Shown: positions 16,494-26,274 of the stretch, piece after piece | Numbering within the stretch: the first letter of the stretch is position 1 | How the letters are laid out: each line of letters begins with the position of its first letter | NCBI RefSeq assembly: GCF_014268455.2 | Contig: NZ_CP077085.1 | Coordinates: 5,001,001-5,065,000 of the forward strand | Source of the DNA: Pseudomonas shahriarae | Lineage (GTDB): Bacteria; Pseudomonadota; Gammaproteobacteria; Pseudomonadales; Pseudomonadaceae | DNA: 64,000 bases | Direction: 5' to 3' | The notes under the pieces: generated by a model | Seen by the model: the letters and a program-made list of their open reading frames with translations, nothing else | The model's database searches: none | What the model was told of the DNA's origin: nothing | Position numbers and translations under genes: made by a program

Positions 16494-17474
16494 TTGAGGC
16501 ATACATCACCGCTTTACGCGTCGGCATTGTTCATATGCCTTGTATCCGGCGGATGGCTGGGAAGCTCTGTGGCGCTGGCGGCGCCGCTCAACGAGGCACT
16601 CACGCCCCTGCCTGAGCTGCCAGTGCTGGATGCCCACCGGGTCGAGCTGGGGCGTCGACTGTTCAATGAAACACGCCTGTCGATCAACAACACCCTGTCT
16701 TGTGCCAGTTGCCATCACTTGGACAAAGGCGGCGCCGATGACAAACCCTTCTCTCTTGGCTTCGACGGTAAGCCAGTGAGGCTCAATACGCCCACCGTGT
16801 TCAATGCCAGCCTGAGCTTCAAGCAGTTCTGGGACGCCCGGGTGAACACGCTGGAGGCGCAAGTCCACCAAGTGGTCACCAGCCCCGTGGAAATGGGCAA
16901 CAACTGGCAAACCGTTGTCGCGACCCTGTCCGCTGCGCCTGAATATCAACGCGCATTCACCCAGGCGTACCCCGACGGCGTCACGGCCGCCAACGTGCAG
17001 AATGCCCTGGCCACGTACGAGCGCACCCTGCTCACGCCCAACTCACGCTTCGACCAGTACCTGCTGGGCAACACCGACATCCTCAGCTATGACGAAAAAC
17101 AGGGTTACCTGCGCTTCAAGGAGTACGGTTGTATTGCCTGTCATCAAGGGGTCAACATCGGGGGCAACATGTACCAGAAGTTCGGCGTGCTGGGTGACTA
17201 CTTCAAGGACCGCGGCAACCCGGTGGACGCGGACCTGGGGCGCTACCTGGTCACCCTGGATGAGGAAGACCGCCATGTGTTCAAAGTGCCCAGCCTGCGT
17301 AACGTCGCCGTCACCGCCCCGTACTTTCACGATGCCTCGGCCAAGACTCTGGAAGAGGCGATCGACGTGATGTTCAAGTACCAGTTGGGGCGCACGCCGT
17401 CGGCGGATGACAGGGCCCTGATTGCGCTGTTTCTCAAGACGCTGACCGGCGAATGGGAGGGCAAGCCGCTATGA
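16494..17474 (+). CDS. Diheme cytochrome c peroxidase / MauG-like protein
   Basis: 326 residues. A signal peptide (to about 30) is followed by two c-type heme sites, CASCH at 70-74 and CIACH at 213-217, with the family segments GRRLFNETRLS, RLNTPTVFNA, KVPSLRNVAVTAPYFHD and RTPSADDRALIALFLKTL. Family members reduce peroxide or oxidise proteins in the periplasm. The start is a TTG at 16494 after AAGGAACT. It lies between a c-di-GMP protein and a membrane kinase, and its end overlaps the kinase start by 4 bases, suggesting a redox-sensing role. That role is inference. Confidence 0.93.
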   Translation: MRHTSPLYASALFICLVSGGWLGSSVALAAPLNEALTPLPELPVLDAHRVELGRRLFNETRLSINNTLSCASCHHLDKGGADDKPFSLGFDGKPVRLNTPTVFNASLSFKQFWDARVNTLEAQVHQVVTSPVEMGNNWQTVVATLSAAPEYQRAFTQAYPDGVTAANVQNALATYERTLLTPNSRFDQYLLGNTDILSYDEKQGYLRFKEYGCIACHQGVNIGGNMYQKFGVLGDYFKDRGNPVDADLGRYLVTLDEEDRHVFKVPSLRNVAVTAPYFHDASAKTLEEAIDVMFKYQLGRTPSADDRALIALFLKTLTGEWEGKPL

Positions 17475-19276
17475 AGCTGACTCGCCGCGCCAGCCTGGCA
17501 CTGCTCGGTGTCGTCACCGTGGTACTGGCCTCGATCCTGGTTTTTTTATACATCAAGTCTTCTACTGACCAGAGCAGCAACTACACCCCGTCCCGGGACC
17601 TGATCCGCCATATCAAGCAATTGAACGCGCAATGGGACAGCGAGGTGCTCAAGGCGCGGATCGCCCTGACCCACAACTACGACCCGCTGGTCGCGCCGCT
17701 CAACGAGATGAACAGCCTCTGGGCCGAGTTGGAAGCGCGCGAGCACCTGCACCAGCATGCCGATCCAGCCAACTGGCAATTGGCACAGAGCACCTATCAA
17801 GCGGCGATCGAGGAAAAAGCGCGGCTGGTGGACCAGTTCAAAGCCCATAACGCGTTGCTGCGCAACTCCCTGGCCTTCCTGCCGAACGCCGAGGACGATA
17901 TCCAGATGCAGTTCGGTCTGCTGGACGACAACAATCGCCTGCAGTTGCAGGACATTACCAGCGACACCTACGACTTGTTGCTCAGCAGTCTTGAGTTCGC
18001 GCTGGTTGCCAGTGATGACAAGGCCGCAGAGATTCTTGTCGGGTTGAACAAACTGGCGATCAACAAGGAACACCTGCCTGGGGATTTCCAGAGCCCTATC
18101 GAGCTTCTCAGCAAGCACATTGCCCTGATTCTGCGTGAGCAACCGGTGGTCAACAGTTTGCTTGAGCGCATCGCCGCAATCCCGCTGTCCGAGCACTTGG
18201 ACGTCATGACCAACCAACTCGACCAGGATCAACGGGTCGCCGAACTGACCGAGCAGAAGTACCACCGTTACCTGCTGGTGTTTTCGACGTTATTGATGCT
18301 GGTACTGGTGTACCTGGCTGTTCGCCTGTTACGCAGCTTCGCCGAGATCAACCGGGTCAACCGCGCCCTGCTGGCTGTCAACGAAAGCCTCGAACAACGG
18401 GTCGAGGAACGCACCCGGGAACTCAAGGACGCCCAGAGCGAGCTGCTCGACAGCGCCCGCCAGGCCGGCATGGCGGAAATTGCCACGAATGTGCTGCACA
18501 ACGTCGGCAACGTGCTCAACAGCGTGAATGTGTCCGCCGACCTGGTCACCCGTAAGCTGCGGGCCAGCAAGGCCCTGGGGCTGGGCAAGGCCATGCAGTT
18601 GATCAACGAGCATCCCCATGACCTGGGCACCTTCCTGACGGACGACGACAAGGGCAAAATGTTGCCGGGATACCTCAATCAATTGGTGGACGCGATTGCC
18701 ATCGAGCAGCAAGGCATGGCCGATGAACTGGTGCAGTTGACCAAGAGCGTCGACCACATCAAGGACATCGTCTCCACCCAGCAGTCCTATGCTGGCGCCT
18801 CCAAGCTGCTGGAACCGGTCCATATCAGCGCCCTGGTCGAAGACGCGCTGCGCATGAATTCCGGGGCCTTGAGTCGCCACCATGTCACCGTGGTCAAAGA
18901 CTATCAGCCAGTCCCCGAGGTCATGGTCGATAAGCATCGTTTGCTGTTGATTCTGGTAAACCTGATCAGCAACGCCAAGTACGCCATGTCCAACCTCAGC
19001 GACCGGCCACGCCAGATAACCCTGACGGTCCGCCCCCTGGATGACCATACGCTGCAAATCAGCGTAAAAGACGAAGGCGAAGGAATTCCCGCAGAGAACA
19101 TGACGCGGATCTTTACCCACGGTTTCACCACCCGCAAGGAAGGCCACGGCTTCGGCCTGCATAGCTGCGCCCTGGCGGCCATCGAAATGAAAGGCCGTCT
19201 CACCGCCCACAGCGATGGGCCGGGCCAGGGCGCCCTGTTTACCTTGTCTATCCCTCTTGAACGTGCCGAGACCTGA
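17471..19276 (+). CDS. Membrane sensor histidine kinase with large periplasmic domain
   Basis: 601 residues. A membrane segment at 8-29, a helical periplasmic region to about 275 and a second membrane segment (YLLVFSTLLMLVLVYLAVRLL) flank the sensor, which resembles the DAHL type. A coiled region leads to the dimerisation helix with ATNVLHNVGNVLNS, a H-box variant found in kinases of this class. The ATPase domain has NLISNAKYAM, KDEGEGIP and GHGFGLHSCALAA. The start overlaps the diheme peroxidase gene (ATGA), so the sensor may read the redox state of that protein. It lies 2 bases before the hybrid kinase gene. Confidence 0.92.
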   Translation: MKLTRRASLALLGVVTVVLASILVFLYIKSSTDQSSNYTPSRDLIRHIKQLNAQWDSEVLKARIALTHNYDPLVAPLNEMNSLWAELEAREHLHQHADPANWQLAQSTYQAAIEEKARLVDQFKAHNALLRNSLAFLPNAEDDIQMQFGLLDDNNRLQLQDITSDTYDLLLSSLEFALVASDDKAAEILVGLNKLAINKEHLPGDFQSPIELLSKHIALILREQPVVNSLLERIAAIPLSEHLDVMTNQLDQDQRVAELTEQKYHRYLLVFSTLLMLVLVYLAVRLLRSFAEINRVNRALLAVNESLEQRVEERTRELKDAQSELLDSARQAGMAEIATNVLHNVGNVLNSVNVSADLVTRKLRASKALGLGKAMQLINEHPHDLGTFLTDDDKGKMLPGYLNQLVDAIAIEQQGMADELVQLTKSVDHIKDIVSTQQSYAGASKLLEPVHISALVEDALRMNSGALSRHHVTVVKDYQPVPEVMVDKHRLLLILVNLISNAKYAMSNLSDRPRQITLTVRPLDDHTLQISVKDEGEGIPAENMTRIFTHGFTTRKEGHGFGLHSCALAAIEMKGRLTAHSDGPGQGALFTLSIPLERAET

Positions 19277-19278
19277 CC

Positions 19279-20679
19279 ATGCCCTCTCTTTACAACCGGC
19301 GCATTCTGCTGATTGATGACACCCCCTCGATCCACGAGGACTTTCGCAAGATCCTGATGCCGACGCTCGAACAGAACGCGGCGCTGGATGAGATGGAGAG
19401 CGCGCTGTTTGGCGAAGCCGCCAAACCCCAGGCCCAGACCTTTGAACTCGACTCGGCCTACGGCGGCCAGGAAGGCTTGCAGCAACTGTGTGCGGCCATG
19501 CAACAAGCACGACCCTACGCCCTGGCGTTTGTCGACATGCGCATGCCCCAGGGCTGGGACGGTGCTCAGACTATCGAAGAGCTGTGGAAAGTCGCCCCGG
19601 ACCTGCAAGTGGTGGTCTGTACCGCCTACACGGACTATTCCTGGGAAGAACTGCTGTCGCGCCTCAATGCCCATGATCGACTGCTTATTCTGAAGAAGCC
19701 CTTCGACAATATCGAAGTCCAACAGATGGCCAATACCCTGGCGGCCAAATGGGACATGGCCCGCCGCGCCAGCCTGAAAACCGTGCACCTGGAGCAGTTG
19801 GTAGAACAGCGCACCGAGGCGCTGACCCTTGCCAGCCAGGCCTTGCAGCAGGAAATCGACGAACGCAAGCAGCTGCAAAGCCAGTTGATCCAATCGGAGA
19901 AGCTGGCCTCCCTGGGGCAACTGGCTGCCGGGGTGGCGCACGAAATCAATAACCCCGTGGGCTTCGTCACCTCCAACCTTGGCACGCTGGAGAGTGACTT
20001 CAAGCAATTGCAGCGCATGCTCGACGCCTATCAACAGGCTGAGGCGGCCCTGGCGCCCGGTGACTGCCTTGAACAACTGAGCGCCTTGCGCAACGAGTTG
20101 GACCTGGACTTCCTCAAGGAGGACATCCCGATCCTGATCCGCGAATCCAAGGACGGCATCGGCCGTGTGACGCAGATCGTCAAAGACCTGAAGAACTTCT
20201 CCCGGGTCGATAACGACGAGCAATGGCAATGGGCGAACCTGCAGCAAGGGATCGACTCGACCCTGAACATCGTGGCCAGTGAACTCAAGCACAAGGCGGA
20301 CGTGATCAAGCACTACCAGCCCCTGCCCGAGATTGAATGCCTGGCCTCACAAATCAACCAGGTGGTGATGAACCTGGTGATCAACGCAGCCCAGGCCATG
20401 GGCCCGGAGCGCGGCACGATCACCCTCAGCAATGGGGTCGAGGGCGATCGGGTGTGGCTGGAGGTGGCGGATAACGGCTGCGGGATTGCGCCCCACAGCC
20501 TGCAGAAAATCTTCGACCCGTTTTTCACCACCAAGCCGGTGGGCGAAGGCACGGGCCTGGGGTTGTCGCTGTCCTATGGCATCGTCAAGAAACACCACGG
20601 GGATATCTCGGTGAGCAGTGAAGTCGGCAGGGGCACCACTTTTCGGGTGGTGCTACCGATCCGGCAGACAGCGGCGTGA
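19279..20679 (+). CDS. REC-histidine kinase hybrid
   Basis: 466 residues, soluble. An N-terminal receiver (Asp86 in [12 protein letters not shown]; Lys139-140 in ILKKPFD), a coiled linker (about 165-205), HisKA with [13 protein letters not shown] (His221) and a complete HATPase_c ([27 protein letters not shown]). The order receiver-then-kinase suits an intermediate in a phosphorelay. Its receiver is paralogous to that of the REC-GGDEF-EAL gene, so the kinase at 17471 may feed both. Last gene of the plus-strand operon starting at 14595. Confidence 0.94.
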   Translation: MPSLYNRRILLIDDTPSIHEDFRKILMPTLEQNAALDEMESALFGEAAKPQAQTFELDSAYGGQEGLQQLCAAMQQARPYALAFVDMRMPQGWDGAQTIEELWKVAPDLQVVVCTAYTDYSWEELLSRLNAHDRLLILKKPFDNIEVQQMANTLAAKWDMARRASLKTVHLEQLVEQRTEALTLASQALQQEIDERKQLQSQLIQSEKLASLGQLAAGVAHEINNPVGFVTSNLGTLESDFKQLQRMLDAYQQAEAALAPGDCLEQLSALRNELDLDFLKEDIPILIRESKDGIGRVTQIVKDLKNFSRVDNDEQWQWANLQQGIDSTLNIVASELKHKADVIKHYQPLPEIECLASQINQVVMNLVINAAQAMGPERGTITLSNGVEGDRVWLEVADNGCGIAPHSLQKIFDPFFTTKPVGEGTGLGLSLSYGIVKKHHGDISVSSEVGRGTTFRVVLPIRQTAA

Positions 20680-20691
20680 CGCCTCTGCTGT

Positions 20692-20964
20692 TCAGGCTTC
20701 AGCGGGCTTGGGGCTGGAGCCAAACGAGGCAAACCGCTTGTTGAACCCGGCAATCCGCCCTTCGACCTGGGTCTTGCGCTGCTGGCCGGTGTAGATCGGG
20801 TGGGACGCGCTGGACACGTCGAGGGCCATGTAAGGGTAAGTGTTGCCATCGGTGTGTTGGTGGGTGCGATCCGTGTCGACCGTGGAGCCGATCAGGAAAA
20901 ACACATCGGCAGCAGTATCGTGGAACAGCACGGTGCGGTAGTCGGGGTGAATACCAGCTTTCAT
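20692..20964 (-). CDS. rpmE2: 50S ribosomal protein L31 type B (zinc-independent)
   Basis: 90 residues: [20 protein letters not shown], then a type B core with [19 protein letters not shown] and [14 protein letters not shown]. It lacks the CxxC zinc site of type A L31, so it is the form made under zinc shortage. Type B paralogues are usually repressed by Zur. A palindrome at 20995-21013 is a good candidate for that control. The upstream open frame extension is not coding. Convergent with the hybrid kinase gene. Confidence 0.95.
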   Translation of the reverse strand: MKAGIHPDYRTVLFHDTAADVFFLIGSTVDTDRTHQHTDGNTYPYMALDVSSASHPIYTGQQRKTQVEGRIAGFNKRFASFGSSPKPAEA

Positions 20965-20994
20965 AGGGCCTCCGGGGCATCTGGGCAGGATTAA

Positions 20995-21013
20995 TACGTT
21001 ATACAGTAACGTA
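20995..21013. promoter_or_regulatory. Zur-box-like palindrome upstream of rpmE2
   Basis: TACGTTATACAGTAACGTA is a perfect 7-base inverted repeat around a 5-base centre, 31 bases upstream of the rpmE2 ATG. Its core GTTATACAGTAAC nearly repeats the core at 49776-49788 before the ZnuD-like gene. Confidence 0.65.
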
Positions 21014-21145
21014 AATAATGCACCCAAACGAGAACGTATTGCAATACCAAGAGAGGCTTGGGTTCTCTGCGGTTGCCCCGGCAAGGAACTCGACCGTAAG
21101 CTGGGCCCCGTGTTGAACCGTGAACCCGCATAAAGAATAGAACCT

Positions 21146-21165
21146 TGTAGGAGCAGGCTCCTACA
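21146..21165. repeat. Hairpin TGTAGGAGC-AG-GCTCCTACA
   Basis: Nine-base perfect arms with a 2-base loop, 33 bases before the glutamate-synthase-like gene. It resembles a minimal unit of a second Pseudomonas REP family. Its role is unknown; it could affect the leader of that gene. Confidence 0.6.
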
Positions 21166-21197
21166 GGTCATAGAGCGTCCGAACCCAAGGAAACCGT

Positions 21198-22817
21198 ATG
21201 AGCCTGTCGTTGCTTAGCCGTTATGCATTCTTTGCCGTGTGTGTCATTTTCACCCTCGCCAGCCTCCCCTTTATCCAACACGAATGGCTCTGGCCGATGA
21301 CCCTGGTGACCGGCGTGCTCAGCCTGATCGGCGTGTTCGACCTGCTGCAAAGCCCCCACGCGGTGCGCCGCAACTACCCGATCCTGGGCAATATCCGCTA
21401 CCTGGTGGAAGGCATTCGCCCGGAAATCCGCCAGTACCTGCTGGAGTCCGACAGCGACGCCCTGCCCTTCTCCCGGGCCCAGCGTTCGCTGGTGTATTCG
21501 CGGGCCAAGAATGAAAGCGCCGACAAACCCTTCGGCACCCTGATCGACGTGTACCAGTCCGGTTTCGAATTTATCGGCCACTCCATGCGCCCGGCCCCGT
21601 TGAGCGACCCCAGCGCCTTTCGCGTGGTGGTCGGCGGCCCGCAGTGCACCCAGCCGTACTCGGCGTCGGTGTTCAATATCTCGGCCATGAGCTTTGGCTC
21701 GTTGAGCGCCAACGCCATCCGCGCCCTCAACCAGGGCGCCAAGCTCGGCAACTTCGCCCACGACACCGGCGAAGGCAGCATCAGCGCCTACCACCGGGAA
21801 AACGGCGGCGACCTGACCTGGGAGCTGGGCAGCGGCTACTTCGGCTGCCGCACCAGCGACGGCCGTTTCGACCCCGAACGCTTTGCCGTGCAGGCGCAAA
21901 ACCCGCAGGTACGGATGATCGAAATCAAGATGAGCCAGGGCGCCAAGCCCGGCCATGGCGGGATCCTGCCCAAGCACAAGGTGACGAAGGAAATCGCCGA
22001 GACCCGTGGCATCATGATGGGCGAAGACTGCATCTCGCCGTCACGCCACAGTGCCTTCTCCACGCCGATTGAGCTGATGCACTTTATTGCCCAGTTGCGT
22101 GAATTGTCCGGCGGCAAACCCGTGGGCTTCAAATTCTGCCTGGGCCACCCGTGGGAGTTCATGGGCATTGCCAAGGCCATGCTCGAGACCGGGATCCTGC
22201 CGGACTTTATCGTGGTCGACGGCAAGGAAGGCGGCACCGGCGCCGCCCCCGTGGAGTTCACCGACCATATCGGCGTGCCCCTGCGTGAAGGCCTGCTGTT
22301 TGTGCACAACACCCTGGTGGGCCTGAACCTGCGGGACAAAATCAAACTGGGCGCCAGCGGCAAGATCGTCAGCGCCTTCGATATCGCCAGCGTCCTGGCC
22401 ATCGGCGCCGACTGGGCCAACTCGGCCCGGGGCTTTATGTTCGCCATCGGCTGCATCCAGTCGCAGAGCTGCCACACCAACAAATGCCCGACCGGCGTGG
22501 CCACCCAGGACCCGTTGCGCCAGCGCGCACTGGTGGTACCGGACAAGGCCCAGCGCGTATTCAACTTCCACCGCAACACCCTCAAGGCCCTGGCGGAAAT
22601 GCTCGCGGCGGCCGGCCTGGATCACCCTTCGCAGTTGTCGGCCAAACACCTGGTACGGCGCATGTCGGCCACCGAGATCAAGCTGTTCTCGCAGTTGCAT
22701 GTGTTCCTCAAGCCAGGGGAGCTGCTGACCGGTGAAGTGAACGGCGAGTTTTATTCGCGTATGTGGCAAATGGCGCGGGCCGACAGTTTCGAGCCCCATG
22801 AAGTAGAAGCGGCTTAA
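21198..22817 (+). CDS. FMN-binding glutamate synthase family protein
   Basis: 539 residues. Two hydrophobic segments at the N-terminus (about 7-25 and 32-50) anchor it to the inner membrane. The rest is the glutamate synthase central FMN barrel, with [39 protein letters not shown] and [16 protein letters not shown]. The cysteine motif [16 protein letters not shown] fits the 3Fe-4S site. It lacks the glutaminase domain of GltB, so it is a stand-alone oxidoreductase. A monooxygenase-like gene follows 12 bases later. The natural reaction is not known. Confidence 0.93.
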   Translation: MSLSLLSRYAFFAVCVIFTLASLPFIQHEWLWPMTLVTGVLSLIGVFDLLQSPHAVRRNYPILGNIRYLVEGIRPEIRQYLLESDSDALPFSRAQRSLVYSRAKNESADKPFGTLIDVYQSGFEFIGHSMRPAPLSDPSAFRVVVGGPQCTQPYSASVFNISAMSFGSLSANAIRALNQGAKLGNFAHDTGEGSISAYHRENGGDLTWELGSGYFGCRTSDGRFDPERFAVQAQNPQVRMIEIKMSQGAKPGHGGILPKHKVTKEIAETRGIMMGEDCISPSRHSAFSTPIELMHFIAQLRELSGGKPVGFKFCLGHPWEFMGIAKAMLETGILPDFIVVDGKEGGTGAAPVEFTDHIGVPLREGLLFVHNTLVGLNLRDKIKLGASGKIVSAFDIASVLAIGADWANSARGFMFAIGCIQSQSCHTNKCPTGVATQDPLRQRALVVPDKAQRVFNFHRNTLKALAEMLAAAGLDHPSQLSAKHLVRRMSATEIKLFSQLHVFLKPGELLTGEVNGEFYSRMWQMARADSFEPHEVEAA

Positions 22818-22829
22818 AGGACAAATATC

Positions 22830-23114
22830 GTGTTGAAAGTGATCGCCGAAGACTTTATCAAACCCGAACACCTGGAAACCGTGCGCCCCTGGTACGCCGA
22901 ACTGGTGGAAAAAACCCGCCAGGAACCGCTGTGCATCGCCTACGACTTGTTCGTCGACCAGAAAGACCCGGGGCACTTTATCTTCATCGAGCAATGGCCC
23001 GACCAGGCCGCGCTGGATGCCCATTGCCAGACCGAACACTTCACCCGGCTGGTGCCGCAGATCAACGCGTATCAGGCCAAGCCTTGCCGGGTGTTGTTGA
23101 TGGATGGGTTTTAA
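22830..23114 (+). CDS. Putative quinol monooxygenase (ABM domain, YgiN-like)
   Basis: 94 residues, GTG start 12 bases after the previous stop. The sequence MLKVIAEDFIKPEHLETV, EPLCIAYDLFVDQKDPGHFIFIEQW and ALDAHCQTEHFTRLV is a typical dimeric alpha-beta barrel fold of antibiotic biosynthesis monooxygenases and YgiN. No cofactor motif is needed in this family. Probably co-transcribed with the FMN protein upstream. The substrate is unknown. Confidence 0.9.
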   Translation: MLKVIAEDFIKPEHLETVRPWYAELVEKTRQEPLCIAYDLFVDQKDPGHFIFIEQWPDQAALDAHCQTEHFTRLVPQINAYQAKPCRVLLMDGF

Positions 23115-23118
23115 TCCG

Positions 23119-24708
23119 TCATTGAAGAGGCGGTTTCTGGCAGCCACTCGCCAACGGGCAAATAGCCATAAGCTGGGCTTTTTCCTTACCTACCCTATAG
23201 GTGCCAAGCAACTGCCAATGGGCAGGAAGCTTTCGCGTGAGGGTGCCACGGTCCTGGGCATCAATCAGCCAAAGTCGGCCTGAGGCCGTTGTGAGCAATT
23301 CCAGGTCATCGACATAGATCTGATCCGCCTTGTCTTGAATCAGTGTGGAAATTTGATACCCATTGGGACGCCCCGATGTGCCATCTGCGTTTATTGGTGT
23401 GTACTGCATCGCAGGGCGTTCGTTCTTGAGGTAATAGATCATGGACAAGTGCATGAAGGGCTCCAGCACCAACACCCCGTCTCCCGGCTGCGAAGTGTGG
23501 TCAACATAATCGGCCAGCGCGCCCAGCTGGTTGTTTTCATAACACCACATACACGTCTTGTTATACACATGCCACAAACCATTCAACTCAAGCAGAATAA
23601 CCGCTGACAAACCGATGACGAACGCCGACTTACTTCGTGTCGACACGCCCTCCAGTGCCATTGCAATGACGAGAGGCAACGCCAGCCCGGCAAATAAAAA
23701 ATAACGTGGATACAGCAACGGCCAAAACAATGACACCAGCATGATCGCCGCTATCGGGCACCATACATACACAACAAGGAGTGCATTATTTTTTCGATCA
23801 CTTGCATCCCACAGACAAATAGATACGGACGCGATCCACACCACCAAGGCCAGGCCATAACCCCACCAGACAGGCACCTGCTGACCTTCACTGAAGTTCA
23901 GAAAAAACCAAGTCAGCTCGACCAATTCCTTAATACCCGGCTGGGCGATCCAGTCCAACCTCGAATACGTCAATTGATTCAGCAGACTGGGCAACCAGGG
24001 TAAAAAACAAATCACAATCAAACCATTGGCCAGCCACCAACTACGACTCCACAGATACTTATATTTTATCTGTCGAGACGTTGCCAGAAGCGAAATATAG
24101 GCCCAATGGGACAATAGGCATAAAGCCGCAAAATAGTGCGTATAAAGCCCTGCCACCATCAGCAGGATGTACAGGGCGAGCGGAACTTTACTCTGCGGAC
24201 GGTCAAGCCAGTAGATAAATGCAATCGTCGCGCCCAGCATCAAAGCCCCCAGGAACGAGTACATACGGACTTCCTGGCTGTAGCGAACGGCCGCCGGAAA
24301 GATCGCCAATAATATGCTTGCCAGCATTGCCGCACGTCGAGGGAGCAACAGGTGCGACAACCAGATCCCCAGCGCCACCGAAACAACCCCAAAAAACACA
24401 CTCAGACTGCGGGCGGCAAAAGCGCCATTACCGAACACCTTGATCCACTCATGTAACATCAGATAGTACAGTGGCGGATGAACATCACGGGCCGTATGAA
24501 ACAGAATTTCAGAAGGCGGCTTCATACTCAGCAGCAGGCTGAAAGCCTCATCAAGCCATATACCTGTTTCAGTCAACTCGGCAAACCGCACCCCCACTGA
24601 AACCAACAACACAAAAAAATAGAACACTATAAGAGCCAGGGAAATATCAATTTTTGTTCGCTTCGAGTTATCAACACCGCCCATAGCCACCCCATCAAAT
24701 TGACTCAT
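23119..24708 (-). CDS. GT39/ArnT-like membrane glycosyltransferase
   Basis: 529 residues with about ten membrane helices. The first periplasmic loop holds [13 protein letters not shown] and [15 protein letters not shown], the acidic motif of GT-C enzymes such as ArnT and PMT. In Gtr clusters, the third gene is the serotype-specific transferase that moves sugar from undecaprenyl phosphate to O-antigen or another envelope glycan. It starts 14 bases before the end of the GtrB-like gene. The coding sequence is visibly richer in A and T than its neighbours, as expected for acquired surface-glycan genes. Confidence 0.88.
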   Translation of the reverse strand: MSQFDGVAMGGVDNSKRTKIDISLALIVFYFFVLLVSVGVRFAELTETGIWLDEAFSLLLSMKPPSEILFHTARDVHPPLYYLMLHEWIKVFGNGAFAARSLSVFFGVVSVALGIWLSHLLLPRRAAMLASILLAIFPAAVRYSQEVRMYSFLGALMLGATIAFIYWLDRPQSKVPLALYILLMVAGLYTHYFAALCLLSHWAYISLLATSRQIKYKYLWSRSWWLANGLIVICFLPWLPSLLNQLTYSRLDWIAQPGIKELVELTWFFLNFSEGQQVPVWWGYGLALVVWIASVSICLWDASDRKNNALLVVYVWCPIAAIMLVSLFWPLLYPRYFLFAGLALPLVIAMALEGVSTRSKSAFVIGLSAVILLELNGLWHVYNKTCMWCYENNQLGALADYVDHTSQPGDGVLVLEPFMHLSMIYYLKNERPAMQYTPINADGTSGRPNGYQISTLIQDKADQIYVDDLELLTTASGRLWLIDAQDRGTLTRKLPAHWQLLGTYRVGKEKAQLMAICPLASGCQKPPLQ

Positions 24709-25642
24709 CTGGCGTCTCCTGGTTCTTCACTACATTGGCGACTACATACCGCGGCCTATGCTTGGCTTCCATATAGATCCGCCCCACATATTCCCCCAAT
24801 ATGCCAATCCCGATCAGTTGCACACCGCCTAAAAACAGAATCGCCGTCATCAGCGACGGATACCCCGGCACATCATTGCCAAACAGCAATTTGTCGATGA
24901 TCAGATACCCCGCATACCCCAGCGCCAATAACGAAATACCGGCACCGATGTAACTCCATAACCGCAAGGGCAAGGTGCTGAACGAAGTGATGCCCTCCAG
25001 CGCCAGGTTCCACAGTTTCCAGGCATTGAACTTGCTGTGGCCGACCACCCGGCAAACCCGGTCATATTCGACGATAGCCACGGTGAACCCGGCCCAGGAC
25101 AGTACGCCCTTCATGAACAATTGCTGCTCCGGCAACGTCTTGATCACGTCCACCACCTTGCGGTCCATCAGGCGGAAGTCGCCGACGTTTTCTTCGATAT
25201 GGGTGTAGGCGATGCGATTGAGCAGGTGATAGAACATCGAGGCACTGTGGCGTTTGAGGTAGCCATCGCTGGAGCGATCACGACGCTTGGCCAGGACTAC
25301 ATCGGCGCCCTCCTTCCATTTCTCGATCAGGCGCGCGACCACTTCAACCGGGTCTTGCAAGTCGACGTCCATGGGCACCACCGCCTCACCGCTGGCGTAC
25401 GCCAGGCCGGCAAACAGTGCCGGTTCCTTGCCAAAATTGCGGGAAAAGTTGATCAACACCACATCGCTATCGGCCAACGCGATATCCCTGGCGATATCAC
25501 CCGTGCGGTCGGTGCTGCCGTCATTGATAAACACGATCTCGACTTCGTGATCCTGCAACGACGGCTCCTGGCGTACGGCCCGGTAAAACAGGTGTGTCGC
25601 CTGCTCCTCATTGAACAACGGCACGATCAGCGAGAGCCTCAT
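24695..25642 (-). CDS. GtrB-like undecaprenyl-phosphate glycosyltransferase (GT2)
   Basis: 315 residues from the ATG at 25642. GT2 motifs: [43 protein letters not shown] and the metal motif MDVDLQDP. Two C-terminal helices ([20 protein letters not shown] and [19 protein letters not shown]) precede [15 protein letters not shown], diagnostic of the GtrB/YfdH/ArnC group. It charges undecaprenyl phosphate with a sugar on the cytoplasmic face. Four-base overlap with the GtrA-like gene upstream and 14-base overlap with the transferase downstream. Confidence 0.94.
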   Translation of the reverse strand: MRLSLIVPLFNEEQATHLFYRAVRQEPSLQDHEVEIVFINDGSTDRTGDIARDIALADSDVVLINFSRNFGKEPALFAGLAYASGEAVVPMDVDLQDPVEVVARLIEKWKEGADVVLAKRRDRSSDGYLKRHSASMFYHLLNRIAYTHIEENVGDFRLMDRKVVDVIKTLPEQQLFMKGVLSWAGFTVAIVEYDRVCRVVGHSKFNAWKLWNLALEGITSFSTLPLRLWSYIGAGISLLALGYAGYLIIDKLLFGNDVPGYPSLMTAILFLGGVQLIGIGILGEYVGRIYMEAKHRPRYVVANVVKNQETPDESI

Positions 25643-26013
25643 GGGGCGGACCTGCGGAACACCCAGTACTTCGATAGCAGGAAACCGCACACCAGGCTGA
25701 CCAGGGAAAACACCACCACGGTGACCAGCCCGGGCAAGCGCCAGCGATCCGCCAGCCACCCCACCGCCAGGCTCAAACTGCCCAGGCAGAAGATGAACAG
25801 CAGGTAGCGGCCCAGCGAAGCTGCCATACCAAAGGTGAAAGTGGCATTCACAAAAAACGAAAAGGTCGCCGCCACGCAAAAGGCCAGGAAATTGCTGAAG
25901 GCCTGGCTCAGATCAAAGGCGGCCCGGAGCACGAAAAACAGCTGCCAGTGGATCACCGTATTGGCGATGCCGATCACCGTGTATGTGGAGAACCCCATCC
26001 ATAGTCTGCCCAT
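25639..26013 (-). CDS. GtrA-like flippase
   Basis: 124 residues from the ATG at 26013, four helices: [59 protein letters not shown] and [23 protein letters not shown]. The FVNATFTF and [10 protein letters not shown] motifs are those of the GtrA/DPMS family, which flip lipid-linked sugars. It is the first gene of the three-gene operon and its end overlaps GtrB (ATGA). Confidence 0.92.
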   Translation of the reverse strand: MGRLWMGFSTYTVIGIANTVIHWQLFFVLRAAFDLSQAFSNFLAFCVAATFSFFVNATFTFGMAASLGRYLLFIFCLGSLSLAVGWLADRWRLPGLVTVVVFSLVSLVCGFLLSKYWVFRRSAP

Positions 26014-26108
26014 GCCACCATCGCGCCTCGTTGCCCATCGCCGTCGATGGGCAAGCAAGCCATGCCGACAAAACCTCGTCTACTGTCAGAAATAACAGGT
26101 GGGGACGG

Positions 26109-26128
26109 TTATACGACCGACGGTATAA
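26109..26128. repeat. Small inverted repeat TTATAC-N8-GTATAA
   Basis: Six-base arms in the roughly 260-base AT-rich gap between the gtrA-like start and the OpgC-like start. Could be an operator for either promoter. The rest of this gap shows nothing I can assign. Confidence 0.3.
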
Positions 26129-26274
26129 TCCCATCCCGAAACTGAGACATTCAGTAATACCCATCCTTTGCAATTGCTTACAAATACCGCCAACCTGCGC
26201 CCGCCCGACGCGCGGCAGGATCATTGCCGAGACCCGCGGGTCAGTATTTAACCCACTGTTCAAGAGCCCGAGCC

